Shown: positions 25,433 through 32,905, counted from the stretch's first letter. The stretch is 64,000 nucleotides of DNA from Streptobacillus moniliformis DSM 12112 (GCF_000024565.1 NC_013515.1:1284497-1348496), one strand, 5' to 3'. Made by a program: numbers and translations. Notes: generated from the sequence alone by a model not told the origin.

Positions 25433-25722
25433 CTTATTCCATATATAGCTCCAACAATTACAGCAAAAATCAAAAATGATTTAAGTAATTGATCCCATTG
25501 TTGGCTAGTTATAAATTCTAACAACTTAAAAATGAAATATATAGATGCTGAAATATATCCTAAAAATTTTACAAATCCAAAAACACTAACAAAATATGTT
25601 GCTGCTTTATCAAATCCAACAACAGAAACTTTATTTGTGTCAGCTAAAGCTAAAGTTGATAAAAATAAAACTCCTAATAAAATAAGATACTTTGTTTCAA
25701 TTTTTTTAATAAACTTTTCCAT
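25321..25722 (-). CDS. virB2: VirB2-like pilin
   Basis: 133 aa. Signal peptide MEKFIKKIETKYLILLGVLFLSTLALA, then two hydrophobic segments (about 40-72 and 82-103) separated by a short polar loop TSQQWDQ, the VirB2/TrbC layout. A 30-residue charged C-terminus is longer than usual. First gene of the T4SS block behind the second three-hairpin leader; its end lies inside the 280-bp repeat. Confidence 0.7.
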   Translation of the reverse strand: MEKFIKKIETKYLILLGVLFLSTLALADTNKVSVVGFDKAATYFVSVFGFVKFLGYISASIYFIFKLLEFITSQQWDQLLKSFLIFAVIVGAIYGISSIVKILGGTTVNENVKKIKIVELEKIKFLGEDNERK

Positions 25723-25772
25723 AATATTTCCTTTCTTATATTTTTATTTTTTTATTTTATTAATTTTAAATA

Positions 25773-25966
25773 TTACATTTTTACCACCTCTTCTTTTTTT
25801 GATTATTTAATCCTGAAAAAAAAAGAAAAAGGTATCCATACTAGCTCGCAGGCTAGCATGAATACCTTAAGAATTTAATTCGCAGATTAAATCAGTAATT
25901 CATAATTTAAAATATTTAAATTGTATTTTCAAAATTGTTTTTTAAATTGTTAGCTCGCAGTCTAAC
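25773..25966 (-). promoter_or_regulatory. Three-hairpin leader with terminator and start-stop AUGUAA, copy 2
   Basis: Same order and spacing as 9134-9315: hairpins 25949-25966, 25873-25892 and the terminator hairpin 25829-25868, each with the loop core CTGCGAG or CTGCGAA, then a Shine-Dalgarno GAGGTGGT (25782-25790) and ATG TAA (25773-25778). Hairpin-to-hairpin distances are equal in the two copies. It precedes the virB2 pilin gene, so the pilus operon is probably controlled by conditional termination. Confidence 0.7.
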
Positions 25967-26040
25967 GTGAGAAACTTACAGATTTAATATAAAAAATAAA
26001 TCAAAAACTCACAATTTTTTTCATTCATATTTACATTAGG

Positions 26041-26069
26041 ATTATATCACATAAATTTAAAATTTACAA
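26041..26069 (-). promoter_or_regulatory. Promoter of the virB2 operon leader
   Basis: Reading leftwards: -35 TTGTAA (26064-26069), 17-bp spacer, -10 TATAAT (26041-26046). It starts about 70 bases before the first hairpin of the leader. Good consensus match. Confidence 0.65.
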
Positions 26070-26163
26070 ACATATTGCAAATATTTTTTTTAATTTTAAA
26101 TTTATTTCTAAAATCATTTTTGATTTTTTTCAAGGCTTTATGCCAAGTGTTTTTTTCAAAAAC

Positions 26164-26241
26164 CACGAGTCGTGTTTCTCCAAAAATTGACAAATTTTTT
26201 GAGAAACAGGTAAGCGTGCATGGTATAAATCTTATACCATG
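26164..26241. other. Origin of transfer (oriT), RSF1010/R1162-like
   Basis: An inverted repeat with 15-base arms beginning GTTTCTC (26174) and ending GAGAAAC (26207) is followed directly by AGGTAAGCGTGC. In R1162/RSF1010 the oriT arm GAGAAAC is likewise followed by CGGTAAATGCG at the nick. A second perfect inverted repeat (CATGGTATAA arms, 26219-26241) lies beyond the putative nick, and a small palindrome CACGA-TCGTG (26164-26174) lies before it. The site is 80 bp beyond the 3' end of a MobA/MobL relaxase gene. Nick predicted near 26216-26219 (inference). Confidence 0.8.
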
Positions 26242-26320
26242 GCTATTTAAAAAAATGAACATTTTTTTCTCAAAAAAAAAGAAAAAAGTTTTACTTTTTT
26301 CAGATTTTTTTTTTGCAATT

Positions 26321-27844
26321 TTATTCTCTTTCAATTTCCATTTCTTCATCACTTAAAATATTTTTATATTCATCTAAAATAAATTCTCCATGTTTTAAAA
26401 TTTGATTTTGTACTTTAATATCTCTATTAAATTTTTTATTTATTCTATCAAGTGATTTTATATTTTTATATAATACTCTATTTATATTTTGTATAATTTT
26501 AGCTGACCCATAATCTTTTTTTTCAACAAAATTTTTCATTTTATTTTTATTTTCTTCAACCTTTTTTATTTCATTTAGTTTTTCATCTCTTAAATCTTTT
26601 CTATCAATGTATGCTTTATACAAATTAATTTTATCTGGCTCATTACTATAATTTTTCTTTAATGTCTTAATAAAAATTTTATCAACAATTTCTTTTTCAA
26701 TCATTTTAAATTTAAATGGTCTCATGTATTTTGCTTTTAACTCTAATTTTTTATCTATTATTGCATCTTTATTTTTTTCTAAAAATTCTTCTAGTGTTTT
26801 ATTTATTTCATTTATTCTCTTTTTATATTTTGATTTATTCGCTCTATCTTTTTTTATCATTTTAAATAAATGATTCTTTTCATTTTTATTTTTATTACTT
26901 TCTCCTCTTGTTAAAATATTAATCGCTTCATTTTCCAAACTTCTTTCACTCATTTTTTTTGATAGTTTAAAAATATCATATTCTACTTTTTCTTTTTCTT
27001 CTAATATTTTTTCAAAAGTATAATTATTAAATTCTTTTTTCTTTTCTTCATATTTTTCTTTTATAAATTCTTTTTTATACAACACATCAATTTCATCTCT
27101 AATTTTTTTATCTTTCATATATTCATTCATTTTTATTCTTTCATATAAATCATAAGCATCAATATTTTCTTTATCTATTTTTTGATATTTAATTTTTTTA
27201 TTTATATGGATTGCTTCTCTATTTAATTTTTCTGCTTTTAATAATTCTCCTTTTTCAATTGCTTCTTCTCTTTGCTTTTTTAATGTATCGCATGAAACTT
27301 TTTCTATTCCTTCTGCTTCTAAATATTTATTTAAATGTACTTCCCAATTTTTTCTTAAATCATTAACATATTCTTTTGATTTAACAATTGTATCTTTTTT
27401 TGCTCCACCCTTTTCAGGATTTTTAGGATTATATCTTTTAAAAAATTTATTTTTTTCTCTTAAAACTCCATCTAATTTTCTATCACAAAACATAACATGT
27501 GCATGAGGTTGTTCTGAATTAGGATTGTGCATCGCATAATTGTATACATATTTATCTCCAAAAGTTTTTTCTAAAAATCTATCTAATATTTCTTTATTTT
27601 TTTCTTTTGAAAATTCTTTTGGTAATGTTATTTCAAATTCTCTATAAATATTTGCATTACTTCTTTCATACAAAATAGCTGCTTCCCAAAATTCATTTAT
27701 ATCTTTAAAATTTTCTGGTAAATTTTTTGTTTCAATAAATTCTACATGTTCTTTTTTAGAAATGTATTTATCTTCTCCGTTAATATAGCTTAAATGTGCT
27801 AGTGCTTTCTTACCACATTTATATCTAAGTCTAAACATCGCCAT
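26321..27844 (-). CDS. mobA: MobA/MobL-family relaxase
   Basis: 507 aa. The N-terminal HUH relaxase domain has AIYHL-like RLRYKCGKKALAHLSYI, IYREFEITLPKEF and the metal-binding motif EQPHAHVMFCDR with His114 and His116; VNDLRKNWEVHLNKYLE follows, as in MobA/MobL (MOBQ). It nicks oriT and stays attached to the 5' end during transfer. The C-terminal half is a long basic coiled region. It ends ILSDEEMEIERE, recalling the EIER/EMER tails of the accessory proteins. A terminator lies just upstream. Confidence 0.9.
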   Translation of the reverse strand: MAMFRLRYKCGKKALAHLSYINGEDKYISKKEHVEFIETKNLPENFKDINEFWEAAILYERSNANIYREFEITLPKEFSKEKNKEILDRFLEKTFGDKYVYNYAMHNPNSEQPHAHVMFCDRKLDGVLREKNKFFKRYNPKNPEKGGAKKDTIVKSKEYVNDLRKNWEVHLNKYLEAEGIEKVSCDTLKKQREEAIEKGELLKAEKLNREAIHINKKIKYQKIDKENIDAYDLYERIKMNEYMKDKKIRDEIDVLYKKEFIKEKYEEKKKEFNNYTFEKILEEKEKVEYDIFKLSKKMSERSLENEAINILTRGESNKNKNEKNHLFKMIKKDRANKSKYKKRINEINKTLEEFLEKNKDAIIDKKLELKAKYMRPFKFKMIEKEIVDKIFIKTLKKNYSNEPDKINLYKAYIDRKDLRDEKLNEIKKVEENKNKMKNFVEKKDYGSAKIIQNINRVLYKNIKSLDRINKKFNRDIKVQNQILKHGEFILDEYKNILSDEEMEIERE

Positions 27845-27869
27845 TTTATTTTCTCCTTTCTAAATAAAA

Positions 27870-27907
27870 AAGTATTCATAACAGATTTAAAAACTGTCTG
27901 AATACTT
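27870..27907 (-). terminator. Hairpin terminator upstream of the relaxase gene
   Basis: Minus-strand AAGTATTCAGACAG pairs with CTGTTATGAATACTT and is followed by T6. A smaller hairpin with TTTAAT arms precedes it (about 27910-27930). Stem sequences (GTATTC, ATTTAAT) resemble those of the two three-hairpin leaders, but the CTGCGAG loops are absent. The relaxase ATG follows after 25 bases, so attenuation is plausible. Confidence 0.65.
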
Positions 27908-27938
27908 TAAAATTTAATCTGCTAATTAAATTAATAAT

Positions 27939-28223
27939 TTATCTATTTCCATTTACAGAACCAACAAAACTTTCACCTAATTTTGTATTTTCTAATATTT
28001 CTTTTGCTTCTTTTAATTCTTTTTCTAATTGTTCTCTTTCCTTTTTCCTAATTTTACTCATTTTTTCTATTTCTTCAAGTGAAACATATTTTCTAAGTTC
28101 TACTATATCTTTTTTAGTGTAAATTCCCTCTTTTACTATCTCCTCAATTTTTTTCTCCTCTTTATTACCACAAGAAATTGTAAAAGTTAATAATAATAAA
28201 ATAGCAACTAATATTTTTTTCAT
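27939..28223 (-). CDS. Small lipoprotein, TrbK-like entry-exclusion candidate
   Basis: 94 aa. Signal peptide with lipobox (ILLLLTFTISCGN), then a charged helix, ending LGESFVGSVNGNR. The last ten residues match the C-terminus of the VirB5/TrbJ-like protein. In Trb systems a small lipoprotein (TrbK) near trbJ blocks redundant uptake. Size, lipidation and the tail support this, but the sequence itself is not diagnostic. Confidence 0.55.
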   Translation of the reverse strand: MKKILVAILLLLTFTISCGNKEEKKIEEIVKEGIYTKKDIVELRKYVSLEEIEKMSKIRKKEREQLEKELKEAKEILENTKLGESFVGSVNGNR

Positions 28224-28292
28224 TTAAACCACCTTTAATCCTCTCTAATATATTTATTCTAATTATATATTCAAAAATAAAAATTTTCAACA

Positions 28293-28658
28293 TTATTTAT
28301 ATACAAAAACAAAAATCATAAAAACTAATAAAATTATTATTCCTACTACAACTTTTTTTATTAATTTAAAAATCATTATTTCTAATTTCTTTTGCTCTAT
28401 ATCTTTTATTTTTTTAAATAAACTTTTCCATAATCTAATCTTATTAAAAATAACTAATATTAAACATATAAAACTGATTAATACAAAAATTGTAAAACTA
28501 ATATATAACAAATATATTATTTTTATTTTAAAAAATAATAAAAATAGTAAATTAAATATAAATAAATAAATTATATTAATTCCAAAATATTTAATTGAAA
28601 ATAAATTTGTTATTGCTATTATTAATAATCCATATATAAGTAATATAAATGTATCCAT
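28293..28658 (-). CDS. Small multi-pass membrane protein, 121 aa
   Basis: Four predicted hydrophobic segments (about 3-20, 27-50, 52-75 and 100-119) separated by short basic loops. No family recognised. It is placed between the Bro-N gene and the lipoprotein. AAAGGA precedes the ATG. Confidence 0.5.
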   Translation of the reverse strand: MDTFILLIYGLLIIAITNLFSIKYFGINIIYLFIFNLLFLLFFKIKIIYLLYISFTIFVLISFICLILVIFNKIRLWKSLFKKIKDIEQKKLEIMIFKLIKKVVVGIIILLVFMIFVFVYK

Positions 28659-28717
28659 TTTTATCCTTTCTTTTTTCTACCTTTCTTAAAGTTCTATATA
28701 AATACTTGATTTTTTCT

Positions 28718-28778
28718 AAAAAAACAATTATAATCTAATTGCATATTCGAGAAGTAATTGTTGTCAATATTACTTCTC
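28718..28778 (-). terminator. Hairpins after the Bro-N gene
   Basis: A 10-bp stem (GAGAAGTAAT / ATTACTTCTC, 28749-28778) spans the stop codon of the Bro-N gene. A shorter stem (CAATT / AATTG) followed by T7 ends at 28718. Together they are a plausible terminator. Confidence 0.45.
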
Positions 28779-29456
28779 CTTTTTTATTAAACTATCAATA
28801 AAGCTTTCTCCTTTTAATGTAAATTTCAATACATTTTTCCCTTTTATTTTAAAATATTTAGCATAGTTTTTATATTTATGTTCTCTATATAAATATATTG
28901 TTTTACCTCTCTGATATATAAATCTTTTTTCTGTTAATATTTTAATTAATTCTTCTGTTGTTTTTTCATATTTATTAGCTAAAAAATTTAAACTTATATA
29001 TTCTTTTCCCTCATCAAAAAATTCTTCATATTCAATTAATTTTGTCTGTAATTTTTCTAATCTCTCACAAGCCTCTTTCATTAAATTATCTATTCTTTGT
29101 TTTATTGTAATTTCATTATCTTCTTTTCTAACTACAATATATCCACTCTTTTGTCTTATCGTTTTAAGTATTTCTTTTACTTGTTTCTTAAATTTTTTTG
29201 CTATAGGTTTTCTACTAGAAAATAAGACTTCATATAGACCATCTTCTGTTAAATACCACTGTTTATGTGTTTTACCATCTCCACGAGTAACTATTACTAA
29301 TTCTTTTTCATCTTCTTCTACATCTTTAAGCATTTGTGATACATTCTTATTTTCTATTATTTTAGCTATTTCATTAGCATTAAACATTGGAGATACTTCA
29401 TTACCAAATATAACTAATTCTACTCCTAAAATCTCTTTTTTCTCTAATATGTCCAT
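28770..29456 (-). CDS. Bro-N domain antirepressor-like protein
   Basis: 228 aa. The N-terminal Bro-N domain is about residues 5-105: VELVIFGNEVSPMFNANEIAKIIENKNVSQMLKD, RGDGKTHKQWYLTEDGLYEVLFSSRKPIAKKFKKQVKEIL. The C-terminal half (about 150-228) has a KilA-C-like pattern SLNFLANKYEKTTEELIKILTEKRFIYQRG. Such proteins are phage-type antirepressors or DNA-binding regulators. It may act on the XRE regulator at 30819. Confidence 0.8.
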   Translation of the reverse strand: MDILEKKEILGVELVIFGNEVSPMFNANEIAKIIENKNVSQMLKDVEEDEKELVIVTRGDGKTHKQWYLTEDGLYEVLFSSRKPIAKKFKKQVKEILKTIRQKSGYIVVRKEDNEITIKQRIDNLMKEACERLEKLQTKLIEYEEFFDEGKEYISLNFLANKYEKTTEELIKILTEKRFIYQRGKTIYLYREHKYKNYAKYFKIKGKNVLKFTLKGESFIDSLIKKEK

Positions 29457-29457
29457 A

Positions 29458-29829
29458 TTATTTTAACCTTTCATTTATATTATTATTTTTCTTTATGATA
29501 TAAATTTCTTCTCCAGTGTTGATATAATTGGAAGTAGAAAATTCTAAATTCTCAAATTTATTGATTTGATTAGACATTTTTATTTTTACAATTTTATATT
29601 CTTTACCTATCCAAATACTAATTTCAACATCATCTAATTTATGTTCTATTTTATTTCTTACTTCTAAAAAATTAAGTAATCTTTCAAATGTAGTTTTTGA
29701 GTTATAAAACAAAATTTTTTTATTCATTTCTTCAATCCATATTTTTTTAGGTACAGAATTTTTATTTATATTTCTGAAAAAGAATATGACCTCATTATTT
29801 TCAGTTTTCTTTAAATAAAATTCTTTCAT
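29458..29829 (-). CDS. Unknown protein, 123 aa
   Basis: MKEFYLKKTENNEVIFFFRNINKNSVPKKIW, with a beta-rich C-terminus ISIWIGKEYKIVKIKMSN. No recognised family. It sits one base before the Bro-N gene, so they are co-transcribed, and follows the RepA_N-like gene. Confidence 0.5.
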   Translation of the reverse strand: MKEFYLKKTENNEVIFFFRNINKNSVPKKIWIEEMNKKILFYNSKTTFERLLNFLEVRNKIEHKLDDVEISIWIGKEYKIVKIKMSNQINKFENLEFSTSNYINTGEEIYIIKKNNNINERLK

Positions 29830-29878
29830 GATTTTTCCTTTCTAATTTAATTTGAGTATTTTATTTTAAATTTTCATC

Positions 29879-30232
29879 TTATCTATCTAACTTTTTAAAA
29901 TTTATTTTTTTTAGATATAGAATATTAGGTTTACCTACTCCCTGCCTTTTAACAAAAAGTAAATCACATTCTTCTAATTCTCTATAAATTTTTATTGCCG
30001 TTTTGTTGGATATATTAAATGTTTTCATAGTTTCTTCTACAGAAAAATAAAAATAATAATTTCCATCTTTATCAAACCAATTATTTTTTATAGATAAATT
30101 AAGTCTATCTAATAAAAGACCATAAAATAATTTTGACTCTAAACTAATTTTTTTAAATTTTTTATTCAAAATAAATTCCTTAGGTATTGTATAGAAATTA
30201 TTGTATTGAATATCATTGTATTTATAAAACAT
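29879..30232 (-). CDS. RepA_N-type replication initiator, N-terminal domain
   Basis: 117 aa. FYTIPKEFILNKKFKKISLESKLFYGLLLDRLNLSIKNNWFDKDGNYYFYFSVEETMKTFNISNKTAIKI and LLFVKRQGVGKPNILYLK match the RepA_N domain of replication initiators of Firmicutes and related plasmids and ICEs. Full-length initiators are usually far longer; here only the DNA-binding N-terminal domain is present. It might permit limited replication of the excised element or act only as a regulator. Confidence 0.8.
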   Translation of the reverse strand: MFYKYNDIQYNNFYTIPKEFILNKKFKKISLESKLFYGLLLDRLNLSIKNNWFDKDGNYYFYFSVEETMKTFNISNKTAIKIYRELEECDLLFVKRQGVGKPNILYLKKINFKKLDR

Positions 30233-30249
30233 ATTTTCCCCTAGAGTTT

Positions 30250-30450
30250 TTATTTTACTTTTTTTATATAATTTTGAATGTATTCTTCAGTTTTTAATGG
30301 ATTAAATACAAAAACATTTCTCTTTTTTCCATTTTCTCCTTTTTTAATTACATATACAAAATCTAAATTGCCACTTAAACATAAAATTTCAAAATGTTTT
30401 CTTGATATTTGTAATATTTTAGAAATATTACCAACATTGTATTTTTTCAT
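30250..30450 (-). CDS. Small HTH protein, excisionase-like
   Basis: 66 aa from MKKYNVGNISKILQIS (30450), with GGAGGT seven bases upstream. The N-terminus is a helix-turn-helix (VGNISKILQISRKHFEILC) of the winged-helix excisionase or MerR type. It is first in the leftward operon behind the divergent promoter. It could be the recombination directionality factor. Confidence 0.6.
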   Translation of the reverse strand: MKKYNVGNISKILQISRKHFEILCLSGNLDFVYVIKKGENGKKRNVFVFNPLKTEEYIQNYIKKVK

Positions 30451-30492
30451 GAAAATTACCTCCACTTCCAATTTTATTATTGTAACAAGATA

Positions 30493-30521
30493 ATAATATC
30501 ACACTTTTTATTTTAATGCAA
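30493..30521 (-). promoter_or_regulatory. Promoter of the small HTH gene and leftward operon
   Basis: -35 TTGCAT (30516-30521), 17-bp spacer, -10 TATTAT (30493-30498), reading leftwards. Likely the main promoter for 30450 to at least 28770. Confidence 0.6.
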
Positions 30522-30746
30522 TAATTTTTAGAATAATTCATTTTTTTTTACAATTATTTATTAATTTGCTTACTTATTAATTTTCTGATATAATTTGATA
30601 ATAATATATATATTATTTTTATACAAATTCGATAAAATAATTATCTATATTGTATATAAATCTAATTATAATAATATATATAATTAATGTTATAAATGCT
30701 TAGTTATATAATATATTTTTTTATTAATATATATTAGTATTATTAG

Positions 30747-30784
30747 GGTGTAAAAATTACACCTATCAAGTGTAAAAATTACAC
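30747..30784. promoter_or_regulatory. Twin palindromic operators of the XRE regulator
   Basis: GGTGTAAAAATTACACC at 30747-30763 and GTGTAAAAATTACAC at 30770-30784 share the same palindromic core. Their centres are 22 bp apart, about two helical turns, so two dimers would bind on one face. They lie just upstream of the XRE gene, so autoregulation is expected. Confidence 0.75.
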
Positions 30785-30818
30785 CTGATAAAAAATACAG
30801 TAAAATAAGGAGATTTTT

Positions 30819-31178
30819 ATGAAAATTGGGGAAAAACTTAAAATCGTAAGAGAGGAATTAAATTTTACTATTAAAGATATTTCAAGATTAACAAAAATTC
30901 CCATACCAACTCTTTATGGTTATGAAAATGGTCATATAAAAAATATTCCTAATGATAAATTAGTCATTTTAGCTAATCTTTATGGCAAAGATCTATCATA
31001 TTTTTTAGATTTTAAAAAAGATAACATAATATTAAATCATGAAATGAAATTATTAGATTCTTTATTAACCATAAACGAAGAAATAATCATTCAATTAACA
31101 GGAGATGAAAAAATAGCTAATGAGATAAATTATTATATGATTAAAAGAATCAAAAAAAACTTAATTAATAAACATTAA
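30819..31178 (+). CDS. XRE-family HTH regulator
   Basis: 119 aa. The HTH_3 domain at about 4-62 has GEKLKIVREELNFTIKDISRLTKIPIPTLYGYENGHIKNIPNDKLVILANLYGKDLSYFL. The C-terminus is helical. Behind AAGGAG. It is expected to repress the divergent leftward operon and itself through the twin operators. Together with the Bro-N protein this forms a phage-like switch. Confidence 0.85.
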   Translation: MKIGEKLKIVREELNFTIKDISRLTKIPIPTLYGYENGHIKNIPNDKLVILANLYGKDLSYFLDFKKDNIILNHEMKLLDSLLTINEEIIIQLTGDEKIANEINYYMIKRIKKNLINKH

Positions 31179-31236
31179 AATAATAGGATATAATATAATT
31201 TAGAGTGCTGTATGTATTTTAGAAAGGAAGATACAT

Positions 31237-31473
31237 ATGACTTTAAAAACTACTAGAATAAAATTAAATAAAAATATTTTTGCCGAGATATTTTTTCTAA
31301 ATGATACTATATACTTTTTTATAAATGAAAGTATTAGTAAAGATGAATACAAATATACATGTTTAATATTAATAAATCAAATAGAAAATAACTATGGACA
31401 AGACTTTAAAATCTACAGAAGCAATATTAACAATAACACCTTCAATAAAACCGAAAAGAAATTGGGGGTGTAA
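31237..31473 (+). CDS. Unknown small protein between regulator and integrase, 78 aa
   Basis: MTLKTTRIKLNKNIFAEIFFLNDTIYFFINESISK, then LILINQIENNYGQDFKIY. AGAAAGGAAG lies upstream. No family recognised. It is five bases ahead of the integrase and presumably co-transcribed. Confidence 0.5.
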   Translation: MTLKTTRIKLNKNIFAEIFFLNDTIYFFINESISKDEYKYTCLILINQIENNYGQDFKIYRSNINNNTFNKTEKKLGV

Positions 31474-31478
31474 AATAA

Positions 31479-32519
31479 ATGAGAAGAGCAAATGGTACTG
31501 GGACTATAACAAAGCTAAAAGGTATTCGTAGAAAACCTTATATAATACGAGCAGGTTCTTATTATGATATTAATGGTAAATTAATTAGGAAAACTATTGG
31601 TACAGCTAAAACTCTTAAAGAAGCTACAGAAATATTAAATAAATATAATGCTAAAGTATTAAAAAGAGAAAATTATGAAATTACTTTATGCGATTTATTT
31701 GAACATTGGAAAAATTCAGAACATGCAAATAATTTAGAAACCATAGAAACTTACAAAAGATATATAAGTGATTTTTCAACAATATTTGAACCAATAATTA
31801 ATGAAAAATTTATTTTTTTAGAATACAACGATTATCAAAGTTTATTAAATTCATTTCCAAAAACAAAAGGTAAAAATGCATTAACAGTTTTAAAATGGAT
31901 TTATATATATTCTATAAAAAACAAAATAACTAAAGAAAATATATCAGTATTTTTAAATTCTTCAAATATTGTAGTTAGAAAAATAAAAAGAGAAATATTT
32001 GATGATAATATAGTTAAATCTTTATGGTTAGATTATGAAAATAATAACAGCAATGAATATGTTGCAATATTTTTAATACTATTTTATACAGGAATGAGAA
32101 CAAGAGATATATTGAATCTTAAAAATCAAAATATATTCTTAAATGAAAGATATTTTATAACTGGTTCTAAGACTAAAGCTGGTAGGAACAGAAAAATTCC
32201 TATGCATCACCTAATTTTTCCTATAATAAAACAACATTATTCAAAAGAAAAGGAGTATTTATTTGAAAATATTACTTCTGATAATTTAAGAGTTAAATTT
32301 AAAAATAAGATTTATGACTTATCACAAAGAGAATATAATAATATAAATTTGCATTCTATAAGACATACATTTATAACAAAAATGCAAAGACTAAAAGATG
32401 TAAAAGCATCGTTAATAAAAACTATAGTTGGTCATTCTCATAGCAATATAACAGATGATGTTTATACTCATTATTCTGTAAAAGATATGAGAGATGCCGT
32501 CAATAAATTAAAATATTAA
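31479..32519 (+). CDS. int: Tyrosine recombinase / integrase
   Basis: 346 aa. An AP2-like arm-binding N-terminus (GTGTITKLKGIRRKPYIIRAG), a core-binding SAM-like domain (about 65-165) and a catalytic domain. Catalytic residues are Arg207 (TGMRTRDIL), Lys233 region (GSKTKAGRNR), His292-x-x-Arg295 (HSIRHTF), His319 (VGHSH) and the nucleophile Tyr329 (DVYTHYS). It integrates and excises the element at the adjacent tRNA gene. Complete and in usual orientation, with its 3' end towards the attachment site. Confidence 0.95.
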   Translation: MRRANGTGTITKLKGIRRKPYIIRAGSYYDINGKLIRKTIGTAKTLKEATEILNKYNAKVLKRENYEITLCDLFEHWKNSEHANNLETIETYKRYISDFSTIFEPIINEKFIFLEYNDYQSLLNSFPKTKGKNALTVLKWIYIYSIKNKITKENISVFLNSSNIVVRKIKREIFDDNIVKSLWLDYENNNSNEYVAIFLILFYTGMRTRDILNLKNQNIFLNERYFITGSKTKAGRNRKIPMHHLIFPIIKQHYSKEKEYLFENITSDNLRVKFKNKIYDLSQREYNNINLHSIRHTFITKMQRLKDVKASLIKTIVGHSHSNITDDVYTHYSVKDMRDAVNKLKY

Positions 32520-32641
32520 TGATTAAATTGTACCAATTTGTTATCAATTAGTAACCTAAATGATACCAATAAAAAAAATAATACAAAACACTAGTAAAAA
32601 CAAGGTATTTATGAATACAATTGTTTTTTCAAAATTGAATA

Positions 32642-32679
32642 TAAAAAAGAATGCATACAGCATTTACTATATACATTCT
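32642..32679 (-). terminator. Terminator of the tRNA operon
   Basis: Minus-strand AGAATGTATA pairs with TGTATGCATTCT, followed by T6. It lies 34 bases after the tRNA-Phe 3' end, between tRNA and integrase, so it is either part of the att region carried by the element or the original terminator. Confidence 0.75.
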
Positions 32680-32712
32680 ACTCTCTAACTATATTCAAAA
32701 TTTAAAAAATCA

Positions 32713-32788
32713 TGGTGCCCAAACGCGGAATCGAACCACGGACACAGGGATTTTCAGTCCCTTGCTCTACCGACTGAGCTATCTGGGC
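32713..32788 (-). tRNA. tRNA-Phe (GAA), integration target
   Basis: 76 nt, cloverleaf intact, anticodon loop CTGAAAA, TTCGATT T-loop, CCA encoded. Its 3' end faces the integrase gene, the classic target arrangement. The 3' half is expected to be repeated at the unseen left end of the element. Confidence 0.95.
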
Positions 32789-32792
32789 ATAG

Positions 32793-32879
32793 TGGCGGGT
32801 GGACAGAGATTCGAACTCTGACAGCTTTCGCTTTCGCCGGTTTTCAAGACCGGTCCCTTAGCCATTCGGACATCCACCC
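32793..32879 (-). tRNA. tRNA-Ser (TGA)
   Basis: 87 nt with a long variable arm, anticodon loop CTTGAAA, acceptor GGGTGGA/TCCACCC, encoded GCCA end. Confidence 0.95.
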
Positions 32880-32905
32880 AAATTAAACTTATTTTCAAAA
32901 AAAAA

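Larger units (their letters stand above)
30472..30818. promoter_or_regulatory. Divergent control region of the element
   Basis: 347 nt without a gene. It holds the leftward promoter (30493-30521), an extremely AT-rich stretch (30540-30740) that could ease DNA opening, and two operators (30747-30784) before the XRE gene. No iterons or clear att repeats are visible. Confidence 0.6.
1..32712. mobile_element. Integrative and conjugative element, right portion
   Basis: The segment combines a tyrosine integrase beside the 3' end of tRNA-Phe, a MOBQ-like relaxase, an oriT and a nearly complete VirB/Trb type IV secretion system with VirD4 coupling protein, plus regulators and accessory cargo. The left end lies outside the window, so att repeats cannot be compared. 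Genes from 1 to 30450 all read leftwards; the regulator and integrase read rightwards. The RepA_N-like gene suggests it may also replicate as a plasmid when excised (inference). Confidence 0.85.

Noticed and set aside
26047-26356. Frames on both strands after the relaxase gene
   Set aside because: Both run through the oriT inverted repeats and poly-A/T tracts; coding content is implausible.
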